From contig MU858322.1 of the NCBI GenBank assembly GCA_033297075.1, forward strand, positions 1 to 34,758: a stretch of 34,758 nucleotides of DNA, in the 5' to 3' direction. Shown one piece after another: positions 10,066 to 20,509 of this stretch (positions within the stretch are counted from its first letter, which is position 1; every line of letters begins with the position of its first letter). The notes beneath the pieces are model-generated. The model made no database searches and was not told the origin of the DNA. It saw nothing but the letters and a program-made list of their open reading frames with translations. The stretch is from Rhypophila decipiens. Lineage: Eukaryota > Ascomycota > Sordariomycetes > Sordariales > Naviculisporaceae. The position numbers were made by a program, and so were the translations under genes.

Positions 10066-11881
10066 TCAACTCCAATAAGCGACCTCCTTCCGCGCCCCAT
10101 TCCGCCTAACATACATAGTCAGCGTCTCCTCCTCAGTCTCAGCCATCTCACACGGTAAATTCGAGACATTTCCAACCCTCAAATACTTTCCCTTCCTCTT
10201 TTCGGTACCCACCCGCCCATATCGCCTATCCGATTCATCCCCTTTAACATCCGAGTCCTCACCACAATCCAACATCTCCCTAACCCGGGGACTATCAGGA
10301 TCCCTCAAAATACTATCGTCTAACCCCCAGGCTCGAACAAGCGGGACCAAGACTATCTCGCCATCATCACCGCGCTCCTCTTCCCGGCAAGCAAAATCAA
10401 GCTCAGCAGGACCTTTTATAGGCGGTTTACAAACCATTATTGCCGGGCGGGCAAGATCTGCGACAATTTGTTTGACGGGGTTCTCGTTCCTGTAGGATAT
10501 TACTGCTGCGTTGGCATCTACTTTTAAGAATAGCTTGCCGTTGCTAGGAATTGTAATGACACCTGCCTGCCGGAGCACGGTGAGCTCTTCCGCAGTCCAG
10601 CGGCGGAAGCTGTCGGAAGCTGGCATGTAGATTGGGATTGCTCCATTGGTCGTTAGATTGTGGACTTGGTCGCTTGTCTGTGAATATTTTGACTCCGTGG
10701 TCGGCTCAGATGGCCTAGCTAATTCCTGATTGAGTGGCCTCGACGCAGATGAAAGCTGTGACTGTTGGTAGTAGTGCTCCTGCCTCGCCGTAATAACCAA
10801 TTCTCTTATACAAGTCGCCAGCGCTAACAAGTACAACGCCCTTTGGCAAAAGTGACAGCTGTCGCTGATACCCTTGGAATAAAAATAGACAATCTTGTCA
10901 ATGGCCCTTAACGTCTCATTCTCCGGGTGCGTCACTTCGATGAGTTCCATCAAGGCGCTCCACTCCTCACTCTTCTTGACCATCCCCCGATACGCATCTA
11001 GCCGTATGATGAGTTCATCGGTAGTCATGAGATCCGCATTATGGCCGTTCAAGTCGACATTCGACAACATCGCCCGTCGAAAGTAGACATGCATGGCATT
11101 AAACGCTACACTCGACACCCACGGGTCATGGTCATTGGCGAATACCTCGTCGCTCCAATTCGAGTTATCGGGATCTGGCATGGTCAATTCCTGGATCGTG
11201 CGGAACACAACCTGCGAACGGCCGTAGCACGGCCCAGTCCCATCATCGCCCAGCAAAGGATCAAAGGAATTCTTCATAGATTTTCCTTGATGGTGCACGA
11301 TTCCATCAAAGTCGGTATATTTGGCCCATGCTGTTTGGGGTGCATAACATCTTGACAGCAACTTCCCGACGGGACGACTTCCTTTTCGACGGGAAAGTTT
11401 GGCGTCATAGGCGTCAAGCTGATCCTCCACCGACTGAATGTTCTCCCGTGTGTACAGCGCTTTGCCCTTGTAGTACATTGCCGTTGTCACTTCGACGACG
11501 AAATCAACGCGCTCAATGGTGTGGGCGACTGGTACATAATCCTCAATCTCATGCTCGAAGTATCGGTGGTTGTATCGGTGGTTGTATCGGTGGTTGTATC
11601 GGTGGTTGTATCGGTGGTTGTATCGGTGGTTGTATCGGTGGTTGTATCGGTGGTTGTATCGGTGGTTNNNNNNNNNNNNNNNNNNNNNNNNNNNNNNNNN
11701 NNNNNNNNNNNNNNNNNNNNNNNNNNNNNNNNNNNNNNNNNNNNNNNNNNNNNNNNNNNNNNNNNNTGTATCGGTCGCCGAGGGGAATGCTCGCCGTGTA
11801 GGCGCCCCACCAGCTTGTTGGGAAGTCGGTTCGCTCCATGAAGCTGAGCATTCGCGCGGCGTAATGTATTGGCGACTTCAT
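10066..11881 (-). CDS. Hypothetical protein with coding Arg-Tyr-Asn-His minisatellite, interrupted by assembly gap
   Basis: The C-terminal 474 codons are one open frame on the minus strand (stop at 10068-10066). The frame stays open upstream through HEIEDYVPVAHTIERVDFVV into about nine copies of a 12-base repeat read as Arg-Tyr-Asn-His, then meets the N gap (11766-11668). On the other side of the gap a frame from ATG at 11881 (MKSPIHYAARMLSFMERTDF) runs to PLGDRY, exactly the start of the same peptide repeat. The two sides are therefore parts of one gene. In the given coordinates they are out of frame because 99 N is not the 11+12k bases needed to complete whole repeats. Total length is roughly 600 aa plus unknown repeats. 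No signal peptide, helix or known domain is recognised; the segment with SDSCHFCQRALYLLALATCI is the most hydrophobic. Confidence 0.7.
11561..11774. repeat. 12-bp tandem repeat (minisatellite) with gap inside
   Basis: About nine near-perfect copies of TATCGGTGGTTG at 11561-11667, and part of one more copy at 11767-11774 after the N run. The unit length is a multiple of three, so copy-number change keeps the frame of the surrounding gene. Plus-strand frames give Val/Ser or Cys-Ile-Gly-Gly repeats, but only the minus-strand Arg-Tyr-Asn-His frame matches both flanks. Confidence 0.92.
11668..11766. other. Assembly gap (99 N)
   Basis: A run of 99 N inside the minisatellite. The true size is unknown, since the repeat array probably collapsed or could not be spanned. 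Confidence 0.99.
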
Positions 11882-12916
11882 TGTTTGTCGAGTTAACCCA
11901 AACGTTAGTTTCATGTGCTGATGCCGGGGTTGATGGTTCTTGATCGAGACATGATGGTTGGGGAGTAAGATAATACCAAGAGCCAAAAATGAGGGGTGAT
12001 GTGCGAGAAATGGGAGTAAGGTCAAATTTCAAGAAAGGAAATGAGTCATATCACGCTCAGGGTTTGAAGATGTGAGATGGAAGCCGGCGGTATTAGGATT
12101 TTCCGTCTGATGTTGATGGTTGGTGAAGAGTTGAACTCTGCTCATTGACTGGGCAAGAGCTGGGTACGAGTCGTGGGGGTTGAGCCAACCGGCCGAAATC
12201 CGGGGAACCGAGCCGTTTGACATCGGCTGTCCGGTGCCGGGGTAAATCCTGACAATTTTTTGTGCTTCACTCGCCAGCCGTGGGAAGCCTCAGCTCGTGC
12301 TTGTTTCTCCCAGTCGAGTTCAGGTAAGGGCCAATGCAGGACATGAAGCAGTCTTTCGGAGTGCAGATCAAGGCCCTTGAGCACCAGGCCGTTGATTGCC
12401 TGCTCGTTTTCTGGGTAACATTCCTTAAAAGGGTTACACAGTTCCCGGTTGTTTGGTTGTTATGATGTTATCTCACGCACGTTCGTGGCTAAGTCCAGCA
12501 GAGTCATCGCGTAGTTGTTAGTGAGTGCCACCACAATTCGTGGGATTCCTTAACAGCATACCAGCCACATTCTATTCACGCCACTCTCACGTTCCTGGTA
12601 ATCTACAACCTTGCTCTGTCCAGCATGAGAGTGTCTTTGTCACGGTACCATCGCTTTCCCCAATGGCATCACTGCAGTTACACAAGTCCCGGCTGTGATA
12701 CTTGAACTGCCGTGAAACCCCTCTCTGGGATCTCATCCGGTAAGCTGGAACCATATATCAGTAAGATCCCGATTACGGCTAATATGGGGCATATCTTGTC
12801 ATATGGAGTAGGATAAACTGGTATAAGGATATGGCATCAGTCAAACGCAAACCACCGTTATGAACCGTGATTTTCACTCATTCCAAGATTTCCAAATCTG
12901 CTCCTTAATCGAGGTC
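11882..12916. promoter_or_regulatory. Divergent intergenic region
   Basis: About 1 kb between the start of the minus-strand repeat gene and the plus-strand EthD-like gene. No coding region, RNA gene or clear operator is seen. An in-frame upstream ATG at 12860 could extend the downstream gene by 19 residues. Confidence 0.4.
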
Positions 12917-13756
12917 ATGACTCTAGCTTCCAACCCAGGCATCTTCTGGGTCAACTCCCGAGTGGCAACTCCGAATGTTCTCCCCTACGCAGACTATGTC
13001 AAGTGGTACGAGAACGTTCACACACCGGACTGGATCAACGCCAAGCCAGGGGCAATCGACGCCGGATTCCGTTACCAGGCCGTGGACCCAGCTCACCCAT
13101 GGCCATTCCTCGTGGTGTACCGGTACAACGACATCGCCGACTTCAACGACCCGGTGTACATGAATGTTTCAATATCACATCCGTCATTGCCCGAGGGCGG
13201 CCCAATAACAAAATTTGTCGAGTTTCAAGCCGTCGTTGGACCGACGATTGACGCATGGAAGAGCCCGACTGCCACAGAGGGTATGTATACGTCACTATCA
13301 ACCCACGTAGCCAGGAACAGCAACGCTGATATTATGGCAGACCGCGGACCGGTTCTCGTATCAGAGTCCATCACGCAGGATCGCAAGATCTCTGATGAGA
13401 CATTCAACAAATGGTACCGAACCACGTACATCAACGACATCTCGGTGATGAAAGGCTGGCGTCGGACAAGCAGGTTTGACAATACCATGAGAGCAGGCGG
13501 AGCGAATGCCAAGGCCCAACCTAAATGGTTAGCGATGCATGAGTTTGACGAAGGGGCGTTTGACGGCTACACCGATGTGGTAGCTCTACTTATGGCTTCA
13601 GACGGGGCGCGAAGCATGTCGGTTGGCGCTGAGCAGCTTGCCGTCACCTTGTTCCGGCTGGCGAGGGAGTATGGGAACAAGACCATTTCTTGGGGAAATA
13701 AAGAAAACCTGGTGACAAGCTGGGACGACTATGATCCGGTTGGTACATATATGTAA
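12917..13756 (+). CDS. EthD-like dimeric alpha/beta-barrel protein (2 exons)
   Basis: Exons 12917-13280 and 13341-13756 give 259 aa. The 60-base intron has a GTATGT donor, CGCTGATA branch and GGCAG acceptor. It is in frame and stop-free, so it could be read through as 20 extra residues, but removing it restores the continuous ATEDRGPVLVSESIT block. The protein has two similar halves: an N-half beginning PGIFWVNSRV with YVKWYENVHTPDW, and a C-half beginning GPVLVSESIT with FNKWYRTTYINDI. Each fits one ferredoxin-like barrel unit of the EthD/dimeric alpha-beta barrel superfamily, common in fungal secondary-metabolite and catabolic settings. No catalytic residue can be assigned. It is likely cytosolic. 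The Met at 12917 is chosen because homologues start a few residues before the PGI(F/L)WVNS strand. Confidence 0.8.
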   Translation: MTLASNPGIFWVNSRVATPNVLPYADYVKWYENVHTPDWINAKPGAIDAGFRYQAVDPAHPWPFLVVYRYNDIADFNDPVYMNVSISHPSLPEGGPITKFVEFQAVVGPTIDAWKSPTATEGMYTSLSTHVARNSNADIMADRGPVLVSESITQDRKISDETFNKWYRTTYINDISVMKGWRRTSRFDNTMRAGGANAKAQPKWLAMHEFDEGAFDGYTDVVALLMASDGARSMSVGAEQLAVTLFRLAREYGNKTISWGNKENLVTSWDDYDPVGTYM

Positions 13757-14492
13757 ACGAGCCACCATGCGGTGCAAGGACTGCATCACCTTCAGTCGTC
13801 CAGCCGGGTAATGTTTCTTGTTTCGTGAGACAGTTTATGCCAGAGTGAGAGAGCTGAAACGAATTTCAACATCTTGCTATGGTCTCAGTACCTTGAACTT
13901 CAATCCTATCTGCCGGGCGGGGGTTGCATTCTCGATTGATACTTAGCAAAAGTCCATGCATCAGAATCGATAATGTGCGGACTTGCATGCTGGTTACACA
14001 GGTTACAGCGCCTTCAAACTCCCAACCGCCTTCAAGTAAGGCCCAATCCAAAAAAAAGCGTTACATCACAGGATCTCGTAACCACTATTGATGGCCACAA
14101 ACGCCAAAGAGCCGCGCACGGCAGAGCTGATTTTGGGTCCAAGAACTCTTCACGTCCACATTGGTTACTCATCATCATATCAGCACCTTATCCCCATTCG
14201 TCCGGGTTCCAGCTCCGGCGGCAGTGCTCACATGAGGGTCGCATTTTATGCTTTGCTCGCTGACAAAGCCGTGTTACCATGCATGCCTCAAGCCGACATG
14301 CCCAAATGCGGACATGTTTCGACCGCACCTCGGACTCATACTCAGTAAATCATTATTAAGGTCGTGGCCCGCGGGACCCGTACCTGACCTGAGAAGTATA
14401 GAAATACTCGCGTTAGCATCGCTTCATCATTCAGCTTGACTCTTTATTTTACACACAACCATCACACAATCACACTCCCTACCACCACCATT
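13757..14492. other. Intergenic, no gene seen
   Basis: No recognisable coding region. The 70 bases before the ATG at 14493 are rich in C and A (CACACAACCATCACACAATC), a typical fungal leader. Confidence 0.5.
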
Positions 14493-15611
14493 ATGATGGT
14501 CCACTTCGCTCCCCTACTCGCCCTGGCCTCCGCCAGCATCGTAGCCGCAACGTCTCTTTCCTCGCGTCATGGGACCCATACTAAGAAAGAATGTCCCCCC
14601 TTCCCCAAAGGCGACTTCGTGATAGACCAATACCAGCTCTACCCCGAGAACATGGACTTTGACGCCCACCGCTGTCTCCTCCTCATCGGGGCGGTCTTCA
14701 ACGCCACCGTCCCCGTCTATGACCCATACACCTCAACCATGAAAACAATCCACGAGTACCCTGGCGTCTCACACACAGGAACATACCATATAGGCGGCGT
14801 AGCCTGGGACCCCTACACAAACCTCTACACGATCCTCACCGACCCCGGCGCACAATGGGTACCCGACGCATTCGGCGTCGACGTCTCCGGCACCCATCTA
14901 CTCATGAAATACAACCCCGACACGGACAAGATCCTCTGGACTCTAAACATTTCCAAGATCACAAACGAGAAATACGGCGGCTTCCAGGATGTCGAGACTG
15001 ATCCCCAAGGAAATACCTACGTGGTCGGCACATTCCCGGGCACAATCCTTCGCGCCGACCCAAAAGGCAAAGCCATCAAACCGTGGTACCTGCCTCCTCC
15101 ACCTATGCCACCAACTACCCAATGGGGTTTCGGTGGTCTCGCCCAAGTGCCCAACAAGAACATCCTCCTCTCAGTAGACGGCGACGGCCAACTCTACCGC
15201 TTCGATACCCGCCTACCAAAAGGAATCCCAATCAATGTCCCCATTTCCCCTAACGTGCTCTACGACGACACAGACGCCATCTATATGCCCCCAAAATACG
15301 GCGGCAAAATCCTACTCATATCCTCATGGGCATCAGGCACACAAGTCCTCCGATCAAAGGATAAATCGTGGAAAAAGGCAGAGTATCTGGGTACGGTGCC
15401 GAACCCCACTGGGCCCCTGATTGACCCGGCAGCGGCGATCGGGGTCGCTACGGTGCAGATTGGGCCGAATACCAAACATGGCGGGAGAATCTTTGTGGTT
15501 TTTGGTATTTTTGATTTCCCTTGGGTGGAGGGGACTGTTGCTGGCCCGAGGCGGTTGTTTCCCATGCCGGATATTACGGATAAGGTTGAGGCTTTGGTCA
15601 GTAAGAGGTAA
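14493..15611 (+). CDS. Secreted TRI14 / Mal f 1-like beta-propeller protein
   Basis: A single exon of 372 aa. Signal peptide at residues 1 to about 20 (MMVHFAPLLALASASIVAATS). The mature part starts with ECPPFPKGDFVIDQYQLYPEN, then DAHRCLLLIGAVFNATVPVYDP, repeated GGVAWDPYTNLYT, GGFQDVETDPQGNTYVVGTF and GGLAQVPNKNILLSVDGDGQ segments, which read as propeller blades. This layout matches the family holding the Fusarium trichothecene-cluster protein TRI14 and the Malassezia allergen Mal f 1. TRI14 is described as a virulence-related gene not required for making the toxin. No trichothecene synthase, P450 or transporter lies in this window, so cluster membership is not supported; this is a stand-alone family member. 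Codons are strongly C-ending in the first two thirds. Confidence 0.82.
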   Translation: MMVHFAPLLALASASIVAATSLSSRHGTHTKKECPPFPKGDFVIDQYQLYPENMDFDAHRCLLLIGAVFNATVPVYDPYTSTMKTIHEYPGVSHTGTYHIGGVAWDPYTNLYTILTDPGAQWVPDAFGVDVSGTHLLMKYNPDTDKILWTLNISKITNEKYGGFQDVETDPQGNTYVVGTFPGTILRADPKGKAIKPWYLPPPPMPPTTQWGFGGLAQVPNKNILLSVDGDGQLYRFDTRLPKGIPINVPISPNVLYDDTDAIYMPPKYGGKILLISSWASGTQVLRSKDKSWKKAEYLGTVPNPTGPLIDPAAAIGVATVQIGPNTKHGGRIFVVFGIFDFPWVEGTVAGPRRLFPMPDITDKVEALVSKR

Positions 15612-15674
15612 AAGGGTCTTTGGGAGCTGGGTACGATGAGTTGCTAGATATGCTGTGGATGCAGTGAGGTCAGA

Positions 15675-16217
15675 TCAAAGACCACTTTGAGAAGTTGAAA
15701 GACAGCGTGGGATAGGTTTTGCATTGTTTTTAGATAAGTCACTTATAAGTGGCCTGTGAGAGAAGGCGAAGAGGCAAAGGATATAAAAAATACAAAGGAT
15801 GGACCAAGTGTCACGAGGTAGTAGCCAATTTGAGACAAGAACGGTTAGGATTCCTTGGCTCAAAGAGTGACCATGTCTTGTAGTATGATGAACACCATGA
15901 AAGGCTAATTTCGGGCGAGCCCTTGCTCGACCTTCAATAGACATGGGGAATTGATTACCAATCAACATGACCGGCACATGCGCCGCATATCCTTGAACTG
16001 CCTCTGACCACTTGTTCGCGACGGATTCCTCCTTTGAAGAAGCACTTTTTGCTGCCCCCGTAATATTTGCCTCGTTATTCCTTGACCCGGGTTTACCGTT
16101 CTCCAATATCTCTGCTCCCATGCCTCTGACTCCGTCCTTTGCTGGGCGGTTAACGCTGGTCGAGGACTGAATTAGCATGAAGATTGACGGGGTGAAAGAA
16201 TATAAACGGAGACTCAT
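15675..16217 (-). CDS. Doubtful open reading frame, hypothetical
   Basis: A 180-codon frame from ATG at 16217. The middle part is polar and protein-like (AAKSASSKEESVANKWSEAV), followed by a hydrophobic stretch near the C-terminus. A TATAAA box-like sequence at 16200 lies inside the frame and no homologue is recognised. It may be a real lineage-specific gene or chance. Confidence 0.22.
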   Translation of the reverse strand: MSLRLYSFTPSIFMLIQSSTSVNRPAKDGVRGMGAEILENGKPGSRNNEANITGAAKSASSKEESVANKWSEAVQGYAAHVPVMLIGNQFPMSIEGRARARPKLAFHGVHHTTRHGHSLSQGILTVLVSNWLLPRDTWSILCIFYILCLFAFSHRPLISDLSKNNAKPIPRCLSTSQSGL

Positions 16218-17073
16218 GATGATGATGGCTATTTTGTCGTGGGTGCCTTACGTCAGGGGAAGCCCAGGGTTTTGAGGTACTAATTAGTATCGATTTTGGA
16301 AGATTTCTTTTGCTTCTTGAAGTTAATGCCAAGAATTGTAGAAGGGTTCTCGTCTTGGGAAAAGACCTCGGCTATCTCTTTGACCGTGAACAGCAACAAA
16401 ATAAGGACACATCCTGTGGGGCTCCACTTAAAAGGCAATACATACCTTCCAACCCCACTTTCCTTATACTTCAATCATTTTACAAACATTTTACAAACAT
16501 TGGGCTTTCAAGCTGCAAAGACTTCGCAGTTTTAACAAGTCTTCTATTAAAATACCGTATTTTATGCTATAGCCTTTGGATCTCAACGAGTCCATAATTC
16601 TCTTGTTCTTTGTCAATTTAGCAAAGTTACGTTACTGTCACGGTACTTTGGTATACTGCCAAGGCCACCTACTACCCGGCGTAGGATCCTATTACGGAGT
16701 AGAGCCCACAGGGCGTGCCTGTATTTTGTTGCTGTTAACCGCTGTGTCGCAGATGACATCCTAGTTAACTGATCGGAATGGTATCTACATACGCCTGATT
16801 CCATGTGTCAGTTCTGGCTGTGACAGCGTTAACTTCTGGCCTGACTATCAACATCAGGACTCACTGTGAAAATATCAACCTCCAGGGACCCCCGCAGTCT
16901 TCCTCATCGGGCTTTATATCGCCGAAACCAACAGTGTGATTCAAATGCTGCACACCCCCACCCCTTTCATGGCCCTTATCCTCAGCTGTGAGCTTGACGC
17001 TGATCACCCCCTTGCCAATTGCATGACGCGAGTCCGAATTCAGCTCAAGTCGCCAATAATGCCGACGCCACCC

Positions 17074-17106
17074 CACCAAAGGCCCACCAAAGGCCCACCA
17101 AAGGCC
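17074..17106. repeat. 11-bp tandem triplicate
   Basis: Three perfect copies of CACCAAAGGCC, about 340 bases before the acyltransferase start. It could be a triplicated protein-binding site or simple slippage. Confidence 0.8.
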
Positions 17107-17448
17107 CAAAACCGCCATCCTTCCACCCTTCCTAGCGTGCTAACGCCGGGAGGCTGAAGCGGCCACCACTAATAATGCACCAAAGTGGATGTTGTGCATC
17201 AGGGTCAGGGTTCGACTGCATGGCAATTTCGATAGTGTCGAGGGGCTCACCCAACCCAGATACGAGATGCGTGACTGTTCTGGAATTGGTAGAGTTTCCC
17301 TCGACCTTTTCCCCTTTTCCTCTCATCTCATGTTTTGCATCTTTTGATCTGGTGGAATGTTAAGCCATTGTCCATTCTTTTTCTTTTCACTTTGTTTTCG
17401 CAACCTTTTTTCATCAGCCGAGGTGAATCGAGGTCGTTATCTTCAGCG

Positions 17449-19209
17449 ATGTCGCGTTTTCTCTCTAGCTGGCGGCGGTCCGGGTCCAGCGCAGCATACG
17501 CGCTGCTTGGCGGCATAACCAGTCAACCAAACCACGACTCCTACCCGTCGACGCCGTCCTCTTCGTCCACTTCAACATTTGAGGTCGACGAGGAGTTGGA
17601 CCTTGGCGAGATCACGACCGAAAAGCATCATCCCCGAACCAGTCTTTCCTTTCGACTTCGACATCTACTCACGCCACACGGCTTGTCCTCGCTTGTTCTC
17701 TTCCTCCTCTCGGCAATAATAAACTACGTTCCCCTTCTCTTGCCAAGCTACATAACGGCCCTCTATCACCGGTTCATTACCTCCCGGCATGCCAAGCCGG
17801 CCACCTCAACCCCAAAGAAACAAAGTAAAACAGCCTATCTCGACGGCCTCCGCGGCGTCGCGGCTCTAATCGTGTACATATTCCACTTCAACTACCTCTT
17901 CTGGCCGATTCTCAAAAATGGCTACGGCTCCTCCCCTTCCGACATGTACATCTTCCAACTTCCTGTCCTACGAGTCCTCCACTCCGGCCGATCGAGCGTA
18001 ACCATCTTCTTCATCATCTCGGGATTTGTCTTGACACTAAAGACGGTCACCGCTATTCATCGCTCTGCCAATCCCAGCCACGATGTCCTCGACGGTCTTG
18101 CCGGTTCGCTTTTCCGACGACCATTTAGGCTCTACCTCCCTATCTTAATGTCCACCGCGATAACGGCCATCTTGGCGCAAGCTAGCTCCAACCTCTTCAT
18201 CCCCAACCTCCAAGGGGGCGATATCCCACCGCGCAAAGGATCCTGGGGTGAACAATTCTGGCACTGGCTATCAGTCACCGAGCACATGGTGAATCCGTTC
18301 CAGGCAGTAACGGGACGACAAAATCTCTGGGGAAATGATTACAACGGCCATTTATGGACCATTCCTACCGAGTTCAAGGGGTCGGTAATGGTCTTTGTTC
18401 TGATGCTGGCGTTTTGTCGGTCAAAAAGGTGGGTTCACTTTGTTGGTGTGCTTGGGGCAGGATATTGGCAGATGGTCAAAGGCGATTTTGACCAGACGCT
18501 TTTTTGTGTGGGGCTGCTGTTGGCTGAGTTGTCCATCATTTTGCCAACGGATCTCAAGATGGTGAACAGAGGTTTAAAACATGGCATCACGGTGGCTTTG
18601 GCGATTTTGGGATGTCATCTGATGAGTTACCCCGAGGCCAGAGGGCCATCGTCACCCGGGTTCAGGACACTATCCGGCATGGTCCCGACAATTTACAAAG
18701 GCAACGAGGACCGGATCCAGCAATTCTGGATTTCCGTCGGGTCGATCTTATTTGTCCTTGCGCTCATGTACTCCCCTGTTGTTTCTGGACAGTGGTGGAA
18801 GAGAAGGGTACAAGGGACGGACATTGGTGAGGACGACCAGGGCGAGCCGTTGCTGCAAAAGCTCTTTACGAATGGGTTCTCGCAGTACTTGGGCCAGATC
18901 TCGTACTCACTTTACTTGTGGCATGGCATGGTGAATCATCTTATTGGGTTGAGATATCTCCATCCCATGTCGCAAGAGTGGAATGCTTCCGAGACGGGTA
19001 TTAATTCGCTGGTTGGTGAAGGATTTGCGGACCAAGCGGCTGCTGCGAGGTCTGCGGCTTTGAGCACTTATACGTGGAAGTGGGCGTGGACGTTCCTTTT
19101 CAATACCTTTGTTCTGTTCTGGGTCAGTGATGTGTTCCATAGAGGCGTTGATGTATATGCGGTCAGGTTGACGAGGAAGCTTTCAACGTGGGCGTTGGCG
19201 AGTAATTGA
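17449..19209 (+). CDS. Acyltransferase-3 family membrane enzyme
   Basis: A single exon of 586 aa. Residues 1-100 are a Ser/Thr-rich cytosolic leader with a first helix near residues 80-105. The family signature YLDGLRGVAALIVYIFHFNY begins at about residue 130; D132-GLRG and the following His are the conserved acyltransferase-3 marks. Further marks are SGRSSVTIFFIISGFVLTLK, FRRPFRLYLPIL, the NGHLWTIPTEFKGS block and, near residues 485-492, ISYSLYLWHGMV. About ten hydrophobic segments fit an integral membrane enzyme that moves an acyl group, often acetyl, onto a sugar, lipid or small-molecule hydroxyl. The acceptor cannot be told. The start at 17449 is the first ATG in frame and follows a pyrimidine-rich leader. 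Length is typical of fungal members. Confidence 0.93.
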   Translation: MSRFLSSWRRSGSSAAYALLGGITSQPNHDSYPSTPSSSSTSTFEVDEELDLGEITTEKHHPRTSLSFRLRHLLTPHGLSSLVLFLLSAIINYVPLLLPSYITALYHRFITSRHAKPATSTPKKQSKTAYLDGLRGVAALIVYIFHFNYLFWPILKNGYGSSPSDMYIFQLPVLRVLHSGRSSVTIFFIISGFVLTLKTVTAIHRSANPSHDVLDGLAGSLFRRPFRLYLPILMSTAITAILAQASSNLFIPNLQGGDIPPRKGSWGEQFWHWLSVTEHMVNPFQAVTGRQNLWGNDYNGHLWTIPTEFKGSVMVFVLMLAFCRSKRWVHFVGVLGAGYWQMVKGDFDQTLFCVGLLLAELSIILPTDLKMVNRGLKHGITVALAILGCHLMSYPEARGPSSPGFRTLSGMVPTIYKGNEDRIQQFWISVGSILFVLALMYSPVVSGQWWKRRVQGTDIGEDDQGEPLLQKLFTNGFSQYLGQISYSLYLWHGMVNHLIGLRYLHPMSQEWNASETGINSLVGEGFADQAAAARSAALSTYTWKWAWTFLFNTFVLFWVSDVFHRGVDVYAVRLTRKLSTWALASN

Positions 19210-19959
19210 GCGACTTTCTGTCTTTTTTTTCAGCCGTATATTGTATTCTTCAATCATGCCCAGCAACCAAACGATCCTCACCACGACGCGCGTGCTTTCC
19301 TTGATCCGGAACCGGGCATCCCCGAGGTTATTGCGGCCAGGAACAGTTCGGCAAAGTCTTTCCTCGATATCAGCAGAGGTCCAGACGAGCGTCACGTTAT
19401 GGATTGATTGATTCAGGTTTTAGTTGTTGACGGGCTGACCATCCGGTCTTTAGCCTGTGTCACGGTTACGGCCTGAACTACGCCGTCCCTGTACGACACC
19501 AACAGAATGAATGCCAAGTGCCGCCCGTCCGTCTCTTCGCTCTCGTCATGAACTACCAACAGCCCGCCTCGGCAGTCCACCACCATCATCAACATGCCAG
19601 GTTCCTCGGCTTCGATCACGTCGCACAACCAACAGAGTTAACGTCAAGGGCCGCCCACCTCTTCGCTCATCTAGGGATAATCCTTCGTCATAAAACAACC
19701 AGCAATCCACCTCGGCGCATTCATCGCCAGCAACGGCAACTTCTTCGCTTTCGGTCTTCCGGTGCATGTTCTCTCTCCACCGTCATGTCGTTTCTCTCCC
19801 AGTTGGCTTGGTTGTCATCCGAAAAGCTCGCGCAACGACCCAGGCGGGGTGTCATAATCCCACGTTCTTGTTCAATTGAACCACAGTCGTCGCCTCCCTT
19901 TGACTCCCATTTTGGCCGCAGAAAGGCGACATTTTCTCTCTTGAAAGAGGCAGGCGATA
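19210..19959. other. Intergenic with a degenerate repeat
   Basis: No gene is recognised. Two imperfect copies of a roughly 30-base unit (CGTCAT, A-rich, then CCTCGGC) occur near 19546-19576 and 19686-19717. Remaining open frames are low-complexity Arg/Ser/Pro translations. Confidence 0.4.
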
Positions 19960-20509
19960 ATGGCCCAGAGTCGCGCCCCCTGGTCCCTCTGGGCCCAGCT
20001 GGTGCTCCGTTCCGTCTCGGCGATACTTCTTGTTGTGAGCCTGGGATATCTGATATATTGCAGCGCCAAATTCAGCGAGCATTTGGTGGCAGGTTATGTC
20101 GTGGTACGGAACGCCACCTCCTCCGAGACTTTCCATTGGCTCATTTGGTCTTCACAAGAGGAAGTGCGCGCTGACTGCCTACTGACTGGAACCATGGGAT
20201 CTCATTCTACTCGTATTTAACCTCTCCGTCTTGATCACAGTCTGCACGACGATCTTCGGCAGTATATCCAACCCCGGGCGTTTTGAAGCAGGATGTATGT
20301 CTTTCGCGGACATCGTCGGAGTCCTCCTAACCATCTTCGGGGGTATATACCTTCTATTAGCGTATGGGCAAAACCGCGAGTGTGGAACCGATGATTGCAA
20401 CGCCCTCCGTTTCAATCCGTCCGGCGAATATCGGAATACGGCCGCTTATGTGTTATTTGCCGTTGGGTATGTAATAGTCTTGGCTTTTTCCCTTCTTTGC
20501 AGTTGGTAA
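19960..20509 (+). CDS. Four-helix membrane protein with apparent frame break
   Basis: From ATG 19960 (MAQSRAPWSLWAQLVLRSVS) the frame gives helix 1 and a loop up to about 20190. Helix 2 (WDLILLVFNLSVLITV), helix 3 (ADIVGVLLTIFGGIYLLLAY) and helix 4 (TAAYVLFAVGYVIVLAFSLL) are in the +1 frame and run to the stop at 20509. A Cys pair (RECGTDDC) lies between helices 3 and 4. No AG acceptor lies between the in-frame TGA at 20183-20185 and helix 2, so normal splicing cannot join the parts without deleting helix 2 (donor 20093 to acceptor 20240). A one-base insertion around ACCATGG at 20191-20197 explains it best. The layout resembles fungal MARVEL-like tetraspan proteins. A weak donor at 20502 with acceptor 20604 could add a soluble tail up to 20855. 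Confidence 0.6.

Larger units (their letters stand above)
15612..17448. other. Long intergenic region, AT-rich middle
   Basis: Holds one weak minus-strand open frame (15675-16217, listed separately), an AT-rich stretch at 16290-16620, and an 11-bp triplicate at 17074-17106. The last 100 bases before 17449 are rich in T and C, a likely promoter or leader for the acyltransferase. Confidence 0.4.

Noticed and set aside
11328..11896. Plus-strand Cys-Ile-Gly-Gly, Val-Val-Ser-Val or Tyr-Arg-Trp-Leu repeat proteins
   Set aside because: These are other frames of the 12-bp repeat and do not connect to coding sequence on both sides as the minus-strand Arg-Tyr-Asn-His frame does.
14493..15611. Trichothecene cluster membership of the TRI14-like gene
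   Set aside because: No terpene synthase, P450, acetyltransferase of the TRI101/TRI3 type or transporter lies within the window; the family is widespread outside such clusters.
19518..20174. 218-codon plus-strand frame before and over the tetraspan gene
   Set aside because: Composed of Arg/Pro/Ser-rich translation with no start context; it overlaps the coding frame that holds helix 1.
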